Assembly: GCF_041807905.1 (NCBI RefSeq)
Contig: NZ_JBGVSA010000002.1
Coordinates: 219,784-283,783 of the forward strand
Source: JBGVSA01 sp041807905
GTDB taxonomy: Bacteria > Pseudomonadota > Gammaproteobacteria > Burkholderiales > Rhodocyclaceae
Reading direction: 5' to 3'
DNA: 64,000 nt
Of this stretch, positions 8,646 to 16,459 are shown in pieces. Under the pieces are notes generated by a model. It was not told the DNA's origin. It ran no database searches and saw only the letters and a list, made by a program, of their open reading frames with translations. A program made the translations under genes and the position numbers. Position 1 is the first letter of the stretch, and each line of letters starts with the position of its first letter.

Positions 8646-9840
8646 CGACATTCGGGCGCCGTTCCCCAAGCTCTTGCTCATCGCCCTCGCGCTGAGCATC
8701 CTGACTCTGCCCTTGGTTCTATTGACCAAGGTGTCAGTCGGGTCGAGCCAGTTCTCAGTATCGTATCTGTTCATTTGTGTCGTGCTCGGCTGGACCGCGC
8801 TGGCAGCGCTGCATCGGATCAGCCCGCGTCAGCGCTCGACCCTGGGCGGCGCAGCTGCATTACCGGCCGCGTTCTTCTTCACGGTGGTGCTGTACACGAT
8901 CGCGAACGGCGTAGACACTGCGTTTCTGATGAATATGCTCTTCTGGATCGGGGCTAGCTATTTGGGCCTGTTGATGGATCCTGACTTGGCCAGAAAACTA
9001 GCAAAACAGATGCGGGCAATCACCTTTTTTGCAGCTATTCTCGGGATCTTTCTCTACGTGGTGAATTTCCCACTTCTCGATATCGAATCGCTGGCCAGCG
9101 ACATGTATTTCGTCAATGACTGGGGACACTATCGTGCAGCATCAATTTTCCTGAATCCAAACAGCTTCGCCTACTTTCTGGTCTTTTCTTTTTGCATTTA
9201 TCTTTTCGGCCCCGATCGGCTGAATATGTGGCGGATCTTGAGCCTTGCGTGCGGCCTGGTCGCATTTGTTCTGACGGGCTCGCGGTCTGGTTTCATCGCC
9301 TTGGCGGTGCTTGTATGCTTTTGGATGGCCCGCTGGCTGAGACCGGGTCCTCGCTTCATTTTATACAGCATCACCAACTTGGCATTACTGTCCTTGCTCG
9401 TGATCCTTGTGATCCTGAGCGAGTACCTAGTCGGCTACGATGTGCGCTTCGAGAAGTGGGCATTTTCGGTTGAGCTGTTCCTGAGATCCCAAGAGTTTTG
9501 GCTTACCGGCATGCCGGTTGACGTTCAATTGGAGAATCTCGGGATGTTTTTCAGCGATAACATGTTTCTCACCTTCCTGTTTCGGATGGGAGTTTTTGGC
9601 TTCTTGTTCTTTGGGCTGTATTACCTGTACATCCTTTGGCGTGCCATGCAGTGTCTGATCTGGGGTGAGCCGACGGCGCGGCCCTTTGCCGCATTTTCGA
9701 TAGTCTGTTCGATCCTCTTGTTTTACTCTAATTTCTTGTATCTTTATCCGTTGGTCTTACTGCACGGAATAGCTGTTGGGCAGGTATTGCGCGCCGAAAA
9801 AGGATCTCCATCTACGGTTTCTATAAAGGTTGTGCAATGA
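8635..9840 (+). CDS. Wzy-like O-antigen/exopolysaccharide polymerase (ligase family)
   Basis: This protein of about 401 aa has ten or more hydrophobic segments. A larger soluble loop near the middle is followed by FLRSQEFWLTGMPVD and DNMFLTFLFRMGVFG, in the style of the O-antigen polymerase/ligase family. The TGSRSGFIAL segment is the most family-like motif. It would join flipped repeat units in the periplasm under Wzz control. The start chosen is TTG 8635 because GGAAAG lies six bases upstream; another TTG at 8599 is in frame but lacks a ribosome site. It overlaps the previous gene by 11 bases. Polymerase and ligase cannot be told apart from sequence alone. Confidence 0.78.
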   Translation: MTNNDIRAPFPKLLLIALALSILTLPLVLLTKVSVGSSQFSVSYLFICVVLGWTALAALHRISPRQRSTLGGAAALPAAFFFTVVLYTIANGVDTAFLMNMLFWIGASYLGLLMDPDLARKLAKQMRAITFFAAILGIFLYVVNFPLLDIESLASDMYFVNDWGHYRAASIFLNPNSFAYFLVFSFCIYLFGPDRLNMWRILSLACGLVAFVLTGSRSGFIALAVLVCFWMARWLRPGPRFILYSITNLALLSLLVILVILSEYLVGYDVRFEKWAFSVELFLRSQEFWLTGMPVDVQLENLGMFFSDNMFLTFLFRMGVFGFLFFGLYYLYILWRAMQCLIWGEPTARPFAAFSIVCSILLFYSNFLYLYPLVLLHGIAVGQVLRAEKGSPSTVSIKVVQ

Positions 9841-11006
9841 AAGTTGCGATCGTACACGAGTGGTTTGTGAATTATGCCGGCTCCGAAAAAGTGGTCGAGC
9901 AAATGCTTAAGTGTTTTCCCGAGGCGGACCTTTTTGCCGTCGTGGACTTTCTTCCGCCGACAGAACGCGGCTTCATCATGAACAAGCCGGTACAGACCTC
10001 GTTCATCCAGCGTTTGCCGTTCGCAAAGACAAAATACCGTACTTATTTACCTTTGATGCCGCTCGCCGTCGAGCAGTTCGATCTGTCTTCCTATGATCTG
10101 GTGCTGTCAAGCAGCCATGCTGTATCGAAGGGGGTTCTCACCGGCCCCGATCAGCTCCATATCAGTTATGTGCATTCGCCGATCCGCTATGCGTGGGACC
10201 TGCAGCACCAGTACCTGCGCGACTCCGGTCTCAATGGTGGTCCGAAAGCGATGCTAGCGCGCGCGCTGCTGCACAAGATTCGCATGTGGGACACCCGCAC
10301 TGCAAGCGGCGTTGATCACTTCCTGGCGAATTCCCAATTCATCGCGCGCCGGATCAACAAGAGTTATCGCCGCCAAGCCGAGGTTCTGTATCCGCCAGTT
10401 AATGTCACCGGGTTCGAACTGAAAGAAAAGAAATCGGACTTCTACCTGGCAGCGTCCAGAATGGTTCCGTATAAGAAAATGGACCTGATTGTCGACGCTT
10501 TTACCGGCATGCCCGACAAACAACTGGTCGTCATTGGAGAAGGTCCGGATTTCGAAAAGGTTGCAAAGCGGGCCGGGTCGAACGTGAAGCTGCTCGGTTA
10601 CCAGTCGTTTGCGGCGCTGAGGCAGTACATGCAGGACGCTAAAGCCTTCGTTTTTGCGGCGGAGGAAGATTTTGGCATTACACCGGTCGAAGCGCAGGCG
10701 TCCGGCACGCCGGTCATCGCTTTTGGCAAGGGGGGGGCGCTCGAAACGATTCGTCCCGTCGGCGTCGAACGCCCAACGGGGATATTCTTCACGGACCAAA
10801 ATGTCGAGTCCATTCAGCAGGCGGTCGCCAGGTTCGAGGATGTTGCCGCGCAGATCACACCGACGAATTGCCGAATGAACGCAATGCGCTTCAGCGAAGA
10901 AGCGTTTCGCGAACGCTTCACCGCAGCGGTCGACCAAGCATATCGTTCGTTCAGCGAAGCCAAGGCCGTTGACTACGACGCCATCGGGCACCTGGTCTCG
11001 ATTTGA
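9837..11006 (+). CDS. GT4 glycosyltransferase, WbaZ/mannosyltransferase-like
   Basis: This 389-aa enzyme begins at ATG 9837, sharing ATGA with the stop of the polymerase gene. It has MKVAIVHEWFVNYAGSEKV at the N-terminus, HSPIRYAWDLQHQYL in the acceptor domain and the strongly conserved EEDFGITPVEAQASGTP with FGKGGALETI in the donor domain. This signature is typical of GT4 mannosyltransferases such as WbaZ. That fits the decayed mannose-1-phosphate guanylyltransferase fragment lying just downstream, although no intact GDP-mannose gene is in this window. It is the last gene of the tightly overlapping glycosyltransferase block. Confidence 0.88.
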   Translation: MKVAIVHEWFVNYAGSEKVVEQMLKCFPEADLFAVVDFLPPTERGFIMNKPVQTSFIQRLPFAKTKYRTYLPLMPLAVEQFDLSSYDLVLSSSHAVSKGVLTGPDQLHISYVHSPIRYAWDLQHQYLRDSGLNGGPKAMLARALLHKIRMWDTRTASGVDHFLANSQFIARRINKSYRRQAEVLYPPVNVTGFELKEKKSDFYLAASRMVPYKKMDLIVDAFTGMPDKQLVVIGEGPDFEKVAKRAGSNVKLLGYQSFAALRQYMQDAKAFVFAAEEDFGITPVEAQASGTPVIAFGKGGALETIRPVGVERPTGIFFTDQNVESIQQAVARFEDVAAQITPTNCRMNAMRFSEEAFRERFTAAVDQAYRSFSEAKAVDYDAIGHLVSI

Positions 11007-11099
11007 GTCGTAACGTCGCCGAGTGCGCCAAGCGGCGAGCCCGTGGCGCGGCGGTGGGAGAGGGCCGCGCCAGTTGTTCGTGCCCCGCGCGCCAGGTGC

Positions 11100-11267
11100 T
11101 TAAGCGTGGCCGTACAGGTCCCAGAGCCGAACGATCTCGTCTTCGCCGAGGTAGCTGCCCGATTGTGCTTCGATAAGCTCGAGAGGCACCTTGCCCGGTC
11201 TTCGAGCGAGTGGACCACGCCAACCGGGATGTGGATTGGTTGGTTTTCCGTCAACAGGGGCTTCGTT
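11100..11267 (-). pseudogene. manC: C-terminal fragment of mannose-1-phosphate guanylyltransferase (manC/algA)
   Basis: On the minus strand one frame reads LLTENQPIHIPVGVVHSLE and, after a one-base loss near 11199, the next reads RPGKVPLELIEAQSG then SYLGEDEIVRLWDLYG and a stop. These blocks are the C-terminal cupin end of ManC/AlgA-type enzymes, which make GDP-mannose. Only about 55 residues remain out of roughly 470, so it is a dead relic. It lies opposite in direction to the glycosyltransferases. The rest of 11007-11351 shows nothing recognisable. Confidence 0.85.
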
Positions 11268-11351
11268 GCACAACACCCCCACGCAGTGTGAACGAGCAAG
11301 CCCTCACTGCCTGATTCAAACAGACCTGCAAGTGTCCACTATCGAAACTTC

Positions 11352-12446
11352 TTGGATTTGATTTTGAAGAGAATTACTGAATTAACAGGCCTAAGATGCC
11401 TCGCAGTCATGATGGTCGTAATTGGTCATGCACAGCAAACAACTCAAGGGGGGTATAGTGGTTGGTTGTTGCCACTAAAATTATTCTCCAATGGATACCA
11501 AGGGGTTTTAATATTCTTTGTGTTGAGTGGATTCTTAATTACAAGCATATTAATATCAGAATATGGCAATACTGGAAAAATTGATTTCGTAAGGTTTTAT
11601 TGCCGTAGGGCCTTAAGGATTTGGCCGGCGTCTTATGCTGTTATTCTGGCCATCGTTCTATTATCAGCGATTGGACTCATTAATGTCGCACGGCAGCAAT
11701 CAGTATTTGCGGCCCTTCATTTATGGAACTACTCCGGCCCATTAGGCCTAAAAGAAGTACATGCCTCCCATCCTGATGGTGTTTGGTATTTTGGCCATTT
11801 TTGGAGCCTTGCACTCGAAGAGCAGTTCTATTGGGTCTGGCCGCCCCTGCTTATCTTTCTACTCCGGTTTAAAAATGAGAAAATCTTACCTGGACTCATC
11901 ATTTTAATTCCAATTGTACGTATGGCAACCTACGTGCTATTTCCAGGTCTTCGTGACTATTTAGGTATGATGTTGCACACTAGTGTGGACGCCATGCTGA
12001 TTGGATGTTACGCAGCGTTAAAACAAGAGAAGATAAAGAGTATGATGGATTCATCAAAGCACACCAATATTTTCTGTACAATATCAATTGTAATCTTGTT
12101 CTTCGCTATGCCTTCGATTGCAAATAATTATGGAGGCTACTGGAATGCGACCTACGGAAGAACAGTTGAAGCAATACTTGCTGCGGTTCTCATGCTATCA
12201 ATTATTAATATTGAAAATTTCTGGCTATCGAAAATTCTTAGGGCTAAAATTTTCGTTTTTATTGGAACGATTTCATTTAGTCTGTACTTGTGGCAGCAGG
12301 TGCTTCTTGGGAAGGGTGCGCCGTTGGCATTTAAGTTTCCATTTAATATAATTCAGGCGGTTTTGCTTGCAAGTTTAAGCTATTGGTTTATAGAAATGCC
12401 ATTTTTGCGAATAAAAAACAAAATCAAATTAGAGGATAATATTTGA
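11352..12446 (+). CDS. Acyltransferase 3 family membrane protein (OafA/ExoZ-like), AT-rich
   Basis: This 364-aa integral membrane protein has the family opening ITELTGLRCLAVMMVVIGHA with the catalytic-type His. It also has FFVLSGFLITSILI, the FYCRRALRIWPA arginine motif and the FGHFWSLALEEQFYWVWP signature. It probably O-acetylates or otherwise acylates the surface polysaccharide. Codons are rich in A and T, unlike every neighbour, and the gene lies between the manC and wzz relics, which points to horizontal gain. The start is uncertain: TTG at 11352, 11358 and 11364 are all in frame and no ATG precedes the first motif. GGAT lies about six bases before 11364. Confidence 0.85.
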   Translation: MDLILKRITELTGLRCLAVMMVVIGHAQQTTQGGYSGWLLPLKLFSNGYQGVLIFFVLSGFLITSILISEYGNTGKIDFVRFYCRRALRIWPASYAVILAIVLLSAIGLINVARQQSVFAALHLWNYSGPLGLKEVHASHPDGVWYFGHFWSLALEEQFYWVWPPLLIFLLRFKNEKILPGLIILIPIVRMATYVLFPGLRDYLGMMLHTSVDAMLIGCYAALKQEKIKSMMDSSKHTNIFCTISIVILFFAMPSIANNYGGYWNATYGRTVEAILAAVLMLSIINIENFWLSKILRAKIFVFIGTISFSLYLWQQVLLGKGAPLAFKFPFNIIQAVLLASLSYWFIEMPFLRIKNKIKLEDNI

Positions 12447-12612
12447 AATAATTAGTCGTCCCTGAAGTGCCTAGGGCGACTGCATCTGTTCGTCATGGCG
12501 ACTTCACGACCAGCACTGTGCCCGTTCTTCATCGTCCCATGCTCACCGTCATTCCCTCGATTATCACGTGAGCATGATCCACTGGGTCAATACAGACCTC
12601 GGCTGGTACTGG

Positions 12613-12841
12613 GAAATTCCGGAGGCCGGGATTGAGTATGATTGCAGGACTCGAGATTTGAAGTATCAGGAGATACTGTATAAGTTGCTTGCCAAGCAAT
12701 ATGAGTTGGCCAAGCTGGACGAGGTCCGGGGATAGCGGTGCGGGCATTCAAGTCTTGGGCAGGGCGGTAGTGCCACAGAATAAGGCACGCCCGAAGGACG
12801 CTGATCGTCGTATTATCTTTTTTTTGGAGACGCTTTCCTGA
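12613..12841 (+). pseudogene. Decayed C-terminal tail of a second Wzz chain-length determinant
   Basis: The frame from 12613 reads EIPEAGIEYDCRTRDLKY then QEILYKLLAKQYELAKLDEV and hits a TAG. Shifting frame recovers DSGAGIQVLGRAVVPQNKAR then PKDADRRIIFFL and a TGA. The same region of the intact Wzz gene reads KVPGVALEYARRLRDVKY, FELLAKQVELAKIDEA and VVQVLDPAVIPDKKSTPRRS, so the match is clear but diverged. It is not a copy of the local wzz; more likely it is a relic of another allele. The rest of the 12447-13028 gap (12447-12612 and 12842-13028) shows no gene. Confidence 0.8.
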
Positions 12842-13028
12842 GGATCGTCCTCGCTTTCCTGAAGAGGGATGGCCGCGCTTAGCAGACAAGCCGGATCAGC
12901 GCGCCCGTCTCGATTAGATTCGGGCTGCATGGAAGGGACGACTCTCCTAAGGCCTAGGGCGTGGCTCTGTTCTGTGAAACAATCGCACGCCGACTTGACG
13001 CGGTGATGTTGTCAGCCGGCCCAAAGGC

Positions 13029-13907
13029 ATGGTCATTGAATTGCAGAACGAATCTTCCAGCCCATTTGTTGACCTCGTCCACCAAGGACAACCCGCCCTT
13101 GTCGTCGACGAGGCGCATCCGCTCGCGCGCATCTACGGCGAGCCGATGGTGGAGATGCCGACGGATCTGTACATTCCGCCGGACGCGCTGGAGGTGTTCC
13201 TCGATACCTTTGAAGGTCCGCTCGACCTGCTGCTGTACCTGATCCGGCGCGCCAACCTGAACGTGCTCGACATCCCGATGGCACCGTTGACGGCGCAGTA
13301 TTTGCAGTACGTCGAGGCGATGCGGGCGAGCAATCTGGAGTTGGCGGCTGAATACTTGCTCATGGCGGCGATGCTGCTGGACATCAAGTCGCGCATGCTG
13401 CTGCCGCGTCCGCCCAAGGAGAAGGGCGACGACGCCGAGGCGGAGGACCCCCGTGCCGAACTGGTCCGACGCTTGATGGAGTACGAGCGCATCAAGCGCG
13501 GGGCACAGAATCTCGCGGTGCTGCCGCGCGTGGAGCGCGACTATGAGTGGACGGCGGTGCACATTGCGACCGTGGCCGTGGAGCGACTACCCGATGTGAG
13601 CCTGGCGGATCTGCAACACGCATGGCTCGGATTGCTGCGGCGTGCGCGCCTGAATCAGCATCACCGCATTCATCGCGAGGAGCTGTCGGTGCGTGAGTAC
13701 ATGACCGAGATCCTGCGTGGCCTGCAGGGGCGCCACAACGTACCTTTTACGGAACTGTTCGACCTGTCGCACGGCGTGTCGAGTCTGGTGGTGGGCTTTC
13801 TTGCGGTGTTGGAGTTGTGCAAGGAGCGCCTGATCAACATTACGCAGAACGCGCCGATGGAACAAATCTATGTCCGACTTCCCCAGGAATCCAACGATGC
13901 AGGATGA
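13029..13907 (+). CDS. scpA: Segregation and condensation protein A
   Basis: This 292-aa kleisin bridges the SMC dimer and works with ScpB in chromosome compaction. It has the ScpA core FEGPLDLLLYLIRRANLNVL then IPMAPLTAQYLQYVEAM and the helix LAAEYLLMAAMLLDIKSRML. A C-terminal winged-helix region ends near ITQNAPMEQIYVRLP. The first 60 residues before the core are variable. Its 3' end overlaps scpB by 11 bases. This is where the ordinary chromosome core begins after the polysaccharide locus. Confidence 0.93.
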   Translation: MVIELQNESSSPFVDLVHQGQPALVVDEAHPLARIYGEPMVEMPTDLYIPPDALEVFLDTFEGPLDLLLYLIRRANLNVLDIPMAPLTAQYLQYVEAMRASNLELAAEYLLMAAMLLDIKSRMLLPRPPKEKGDDAEAEDPRAELVRRLMEYERIKRGAQNLAVLPRVERDYEWTAVHIATVAVERLPDVSLADLQHAWLGLLRRARLNQHHRIHREELSVREYMTEILRGLQGRHNVPFTELFDLSHGVSSLVVGFLAVLELCKERLINITQNAPMEQIYVRLPQESNDAG

Positions 13908-14694
13908 TAACGTCATCCCGCTGCATCCCGACGAAGCCGCCAACGACCTGAGCACCGACGACGAGATCATTCCTGCCGAAGAGGGTGGGGCGCTCGCGCC
14001 ATTGGGGGATGCCGAAGCCGGTATCGATGTGGCGCTGGCGCGGCAGGTGCTCGAGGCCGCCCTGTTGTCGGCAACCGATCCGATGAGTACCGGTGAACTG
14101 CGCCGCATGTTTGAACCCGATCTCGGCGCAGAATTGGTAAACCGGCTGCTGGCGGATGTGCAGCGCGACTGGCAGGGCAAGTCGGTGGAGTTGGTGCGGC
14201 TGGCGTCCGGATGGCGTTTTCGCACGCGGCCCGAGCTGCAAATTTATCTGGACCGGTTGAAGGAAACCCGTGCTCCGCGTTATTCTCGCGCAGTCATGGA
14301 GACGCTGGCGATCGTGGTTTATCGCCAGCCCGTCACACGAGGCGACATCGAAGACATTCGCGGTGTCGCCGTTTCCAGCCAGATCATCAAGCTGCTGGAA
14401 GGGCGCGGTTGGATCGACACAGTCGGTTACCGCGACACCCCGGGCCGTCCGGCCCTCTACGCTACGACCAAAAAATTTCTCGACGATCTTGGTTTGCGCA
14501 GTCTCACCGAGCTGCCGCCGTTGACCGAGATTGAAGGAGTCCTGGACCTTGTCGACACAGCACAAAACACCGAAGCGCCCTCCGTCGAAGGCGCGCGGGA
14601 ACTCCCAGCGCCGGTCGGATCGCCCGAGCGGTCCGCGCCCGAGCACCCCGAGGCCGGCGACGAGCCGCCCGAGGAGCGCGGCGCAGAAGAATAA
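13897..14694 (+). CDS. scpB: Segregation and condensation protein B
   Basis: This protein of about 265 aa is the winged-helix partner of ScpA. Core motifs are LEAALLSATDPMSTGELRRM, RYSRAVMETLAIVVYRQPVT, RGDIEDIRGVAVSSQIIKLL and YRDTPGRPALYATTKKFLDD. The start at 13897 was preferred because AGGA lies eight bases upstream; an in-frame ATG at 13870 would lengthen it by nine residues. The C-terminal 49 residues are acidic and Pro-rich, and are read in another frame as the start of rluB (146-base overlap). Confidence 0.92.
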   Translation: MQDDNVIPLHPDEAANDLSTDDEIIPAEEGGALAPLGDAEAGIDVALARQVLEAALLSATDPMSTGELRRMFEPDLGAELVNRLLADVQRDWQGKSVELVRLASGWRFRTRPELQIYLDRLKETRAPRYSRAVMETLAIVVYRQPVTRGDIEDIRGVAVSSQIIKLLEGRGWIDTVGYRDTPGRPALYATTKKFLDDLGLRSLTELPPLTEIEGVLDLVDTAQNTEAPSVEGARELPAPVGSPERSAPEHPEAGDEPPEERGAEE

Positions 14695-15781
14695 CGGTCC
14701 GCGCCGTCCGCGCGTACCGAATGGTGAAACCCAGGCCGATTTTGGTCTGATCGATCTTGAACCGCGCTACGACGACGAATTCGACGACGGCGATGACATG
14801 CAGCCCGGTGCGGTTGCGGCGGAATCCGATGCCGATGATGGCACTGCGGGCCGCGGTCGCAATGCCAAGGGTGGTGGCGCCAATGGCAAGGACGACGGCA
14901 GCGTAGCCGAGCGCATCCAGAAAAAGCTGGCCGAAGCGGGGGTGGCGTCGCGCCGCGAGATCGAAGACTGGATCGTTGCCGGTCGCGTGAGCGTAAATGG
15001 CTTGCCGGCCTTCCTTGGTCAGAAAGTCAGCGCAGGCGACCGGGTAAAGGTCAATGGCAAGCTCGTTAATCTGCGCTTTGCCGAGCGCGCCGCCCGCGTG
15101 CTCGTGTATCACAAGCCCGAAGGCGAAATCGTCTCGCGCGACGACCCGGAAGGTCGCCCCAGCGTATTCGATCGCTTGCCCGCACTGCGTCGCGGACGCT
15201 GGATCGCCATCGGGCGCCTGGACTTCAATACCAGCGGGCTGCTGTTGTTCACCGACAGCGGTGATCTGGCCAACCGTCTGATGCATCCGCGTTATGAACT
15301 CGAGCGCGAATACGCGGTGCGCATCATGGGGGAACTGACCGAAGAGCAGGCCAAGAGCCTGACCGAGGGCATTCAGCTCGAAGACGGTACCGCCCGTTTC
15401 AATAGCCTTCGCGATGAAGGTGGCGAAGGCGCCAACCACTGGTATCGCGTGACGATTTCGGAAGGCCGTAACCGCGAAGTGCGCCGTATGTTCGAATCTG
15501 TCGGCCAGATGGTGAGCCGCCTGATCCGCGTGCGCTATGGCGCCGCGGAATTGCCGCGCCGACTCAAGCGCGGCATGTACGAAGAAATGAGTCCCGAAGG
15601 CGTGGCTGCGCTGGGCGGCAAGGTATTGCCCAAGAAGCAGCAGCGCCCCGGTGATCGCCGCACGCCGAAGGGGCCGCGCTCCACGCGCCCGCATCGCACT
15701 CCCAAGGCGGCGGACGCTCCCAAGACACCGAAAGCGCCCAGGGCACCCAGGGCGCCCCGCGCTCCGCGCGCTGGCCGCTGA
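14549..15781 (+). CDS. rluB: 23S rRNA pseudouridine synthase B with basic tails
   Basis: This RsuA/RluB-family enzyme is about 410 aa and makes pseudouridine at 23S rRNA position 2605 (E. coli numbering). It has an S4 domain (QKKLAEAGVASRREIEDWI), then YHKPEGEIVSRDDPEGRP, the catalytic GRLDFNTSGLLLFTDSGDLA and GRNREVRRMFESVGQMVSRL. The first 100 residues are Arg/Pro/Ser-rich and then acidic, and the C-terminal tail repeats Pro-Arg-Ala units. Start TTG 14549 has AAGGAG nine bases before it. TTG 14531 is also in frame but lies before that site. The long overlap with scpB is unusual. Confidence 0.9.
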   Translation: MSTQHKTPKRPPSKARGNSQRRSDRPSGPRPSTPRPATSRPRSAAQKNNGPRRPRVPNGETQADFGLIDLEPRYDDEFDDGDDMQPGAVAAESDADDGTAGRGRNAKGGGANGKDDGSVAERIQKKLAEAGVASRREIEDWIVAGRVSVNGLPAFLGQKVSAGDRVKVNGKLVNLRFAERAARVLVYHKPEGEIVSRDDPEGRPSVFDRLPALRRGRWIAIGRLDFNTSGLLLFTDSGDLANRLMHPRYELEREYAVRIMGELTEEQAKSLTEGIQLEDGTARFNSLRDEGGEGANHWYRVTISEGRNREVRRMFESVGQMVSRLIRVRYGAAELPRRLKRGMYEEMSPEGVAALGGKVLPKKQQRPGDRRTPKGPRSTRPHRTPKAADAPKTPKAPRAPRAPRAPRAGR

Positions 15782-15859
15782 ATCTTCGACGACACCTGCC
15801 CGGACGGGCGAAGAGGGCGGCTACATGCCGTCCCCGCCCGTCTGAGGCGCGCGTGCGCA

Positions 15860-15889
15860 TTTACTGAGCAGGCGTCAGCGTGTTATCAT
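15860..15889 (+). promoter_or_regulatory. Candidate sigma-70 promoter for the rimP-nusA-infB operon
   Basis: TTTACT at 15860-15865 and TATCAT at 15884-15889 are separated by 18 bases. A transcript starting near 15897 would have a leader of about 95 bases before rimP that contains the hairpin at 15956-15978. Confidence 0.45.
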
Positions 15890-15955
15890 CTCGTTGATTC
15901 GTTGGTAAGTCTGCTGACGGAACCTGAAACAGGCAGCCGTTTTTGGCGGGTCGGG

Positions 15956-15978
15956 ATGGGCGTTATGCCCATTTTTTA
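15956..15978 (+). terminator. Terminator-like hairpin in the rimP leader (possible attenuator)
   Basis: ATGGGC at 15956-15961 pairs perfectly with GCCCAT at 15967-15972 around a GTTAT loop, followed by a T-run ending in TTTTTTA. The hairpin ends about 15 bases before the rimP start codon, which makes it a candidate attenuator of the translation-factor operon rather than a terminator for rluB alone. Confidence 0.6.
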
Positions 15979-15992
15979 TTTGTAGCGCGCAA

Positions 15993-16436
15993 ATGACATT
16001 CTTGAACAACGTCGAAGCAATCGTAGACAGTGCCGTGACCGGCCTGGGTTACGAACTGGTCGATCTGGAGCTGTCGCCCAAGGGGCGCTTGCTTCGTGTC
16101 TTCATTGACATCGACCGGGGCATCAACGTGGACGACTGCGCCACGGTGAGCAATCACCTGCAGCGTGTGTTCGAGGTAGAAGGCGTCGACTACGACCGAC
16201 TTGAAGTGTCCTCGCCGGGGCTCGATCGTCCGCTCAAGAAGGCAGCAGATTTCGAGCGCTTCGCCGGCCAGGATGCCCAGGTTCGTATCCGCATTCCCGT
16301 GGGTAATCAGCGCAACTTCGCCGGCACGCTGGTGGGTGTGCGCGACGGTGCGGTGGTCATGACGACCGACAAGGGCGAGGTCAGCTTCGCCCTCGATCAG
16401 ATAGAAAAGGCACGCCTCGTGCCGAAATTCGATTAA
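15993..16436 (+). CDS. rimP: Ribosome maturation factor RimP
   Basis: This 147-aa protein helps assemble the 30S subunit. The RimP pattern is visible: VTGLGYELVDLELSPKGRLL then VFIDIDRGINVDDCATVS, VEGVDYDRLEVSSPGLDRPL and a C-terminal SH3-like domain with GTLVGVRDGAVVM. It heads the conserved rimP-nusA-infB-rbfA-truB order and lies 23 bases ahead of nusA. The leader contains a candidate promoter and a terminator-like hairpin. Confidence 0.95.
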   Translation: MTFLNNVEAIVDSAVTGLGYELVDLELSPKGRLLRVFIDIDRGINVDDCATVSNHLQRVFEVEGVDYDRLEVSSPGLDRPLKKAADFERFAGQDAQVRIRIPVGNQRNFAGTLVGVRDGAVVMTTDKGEVSFALDQIEKARLVPKFD

Positions 16437-16459
16437 GCGATTTCGGGAGTTTTCAAACA

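Noticed and set aside
12469..12961. GCCTAGGGCG present at 12469-12478 and 12952-12961, bracketing the wzz relic
   Set aside because: Considered as target-site or insertion-element ends, but there is no transposase, no inverted ends and the repeat is only ten bases with a palindromic core.
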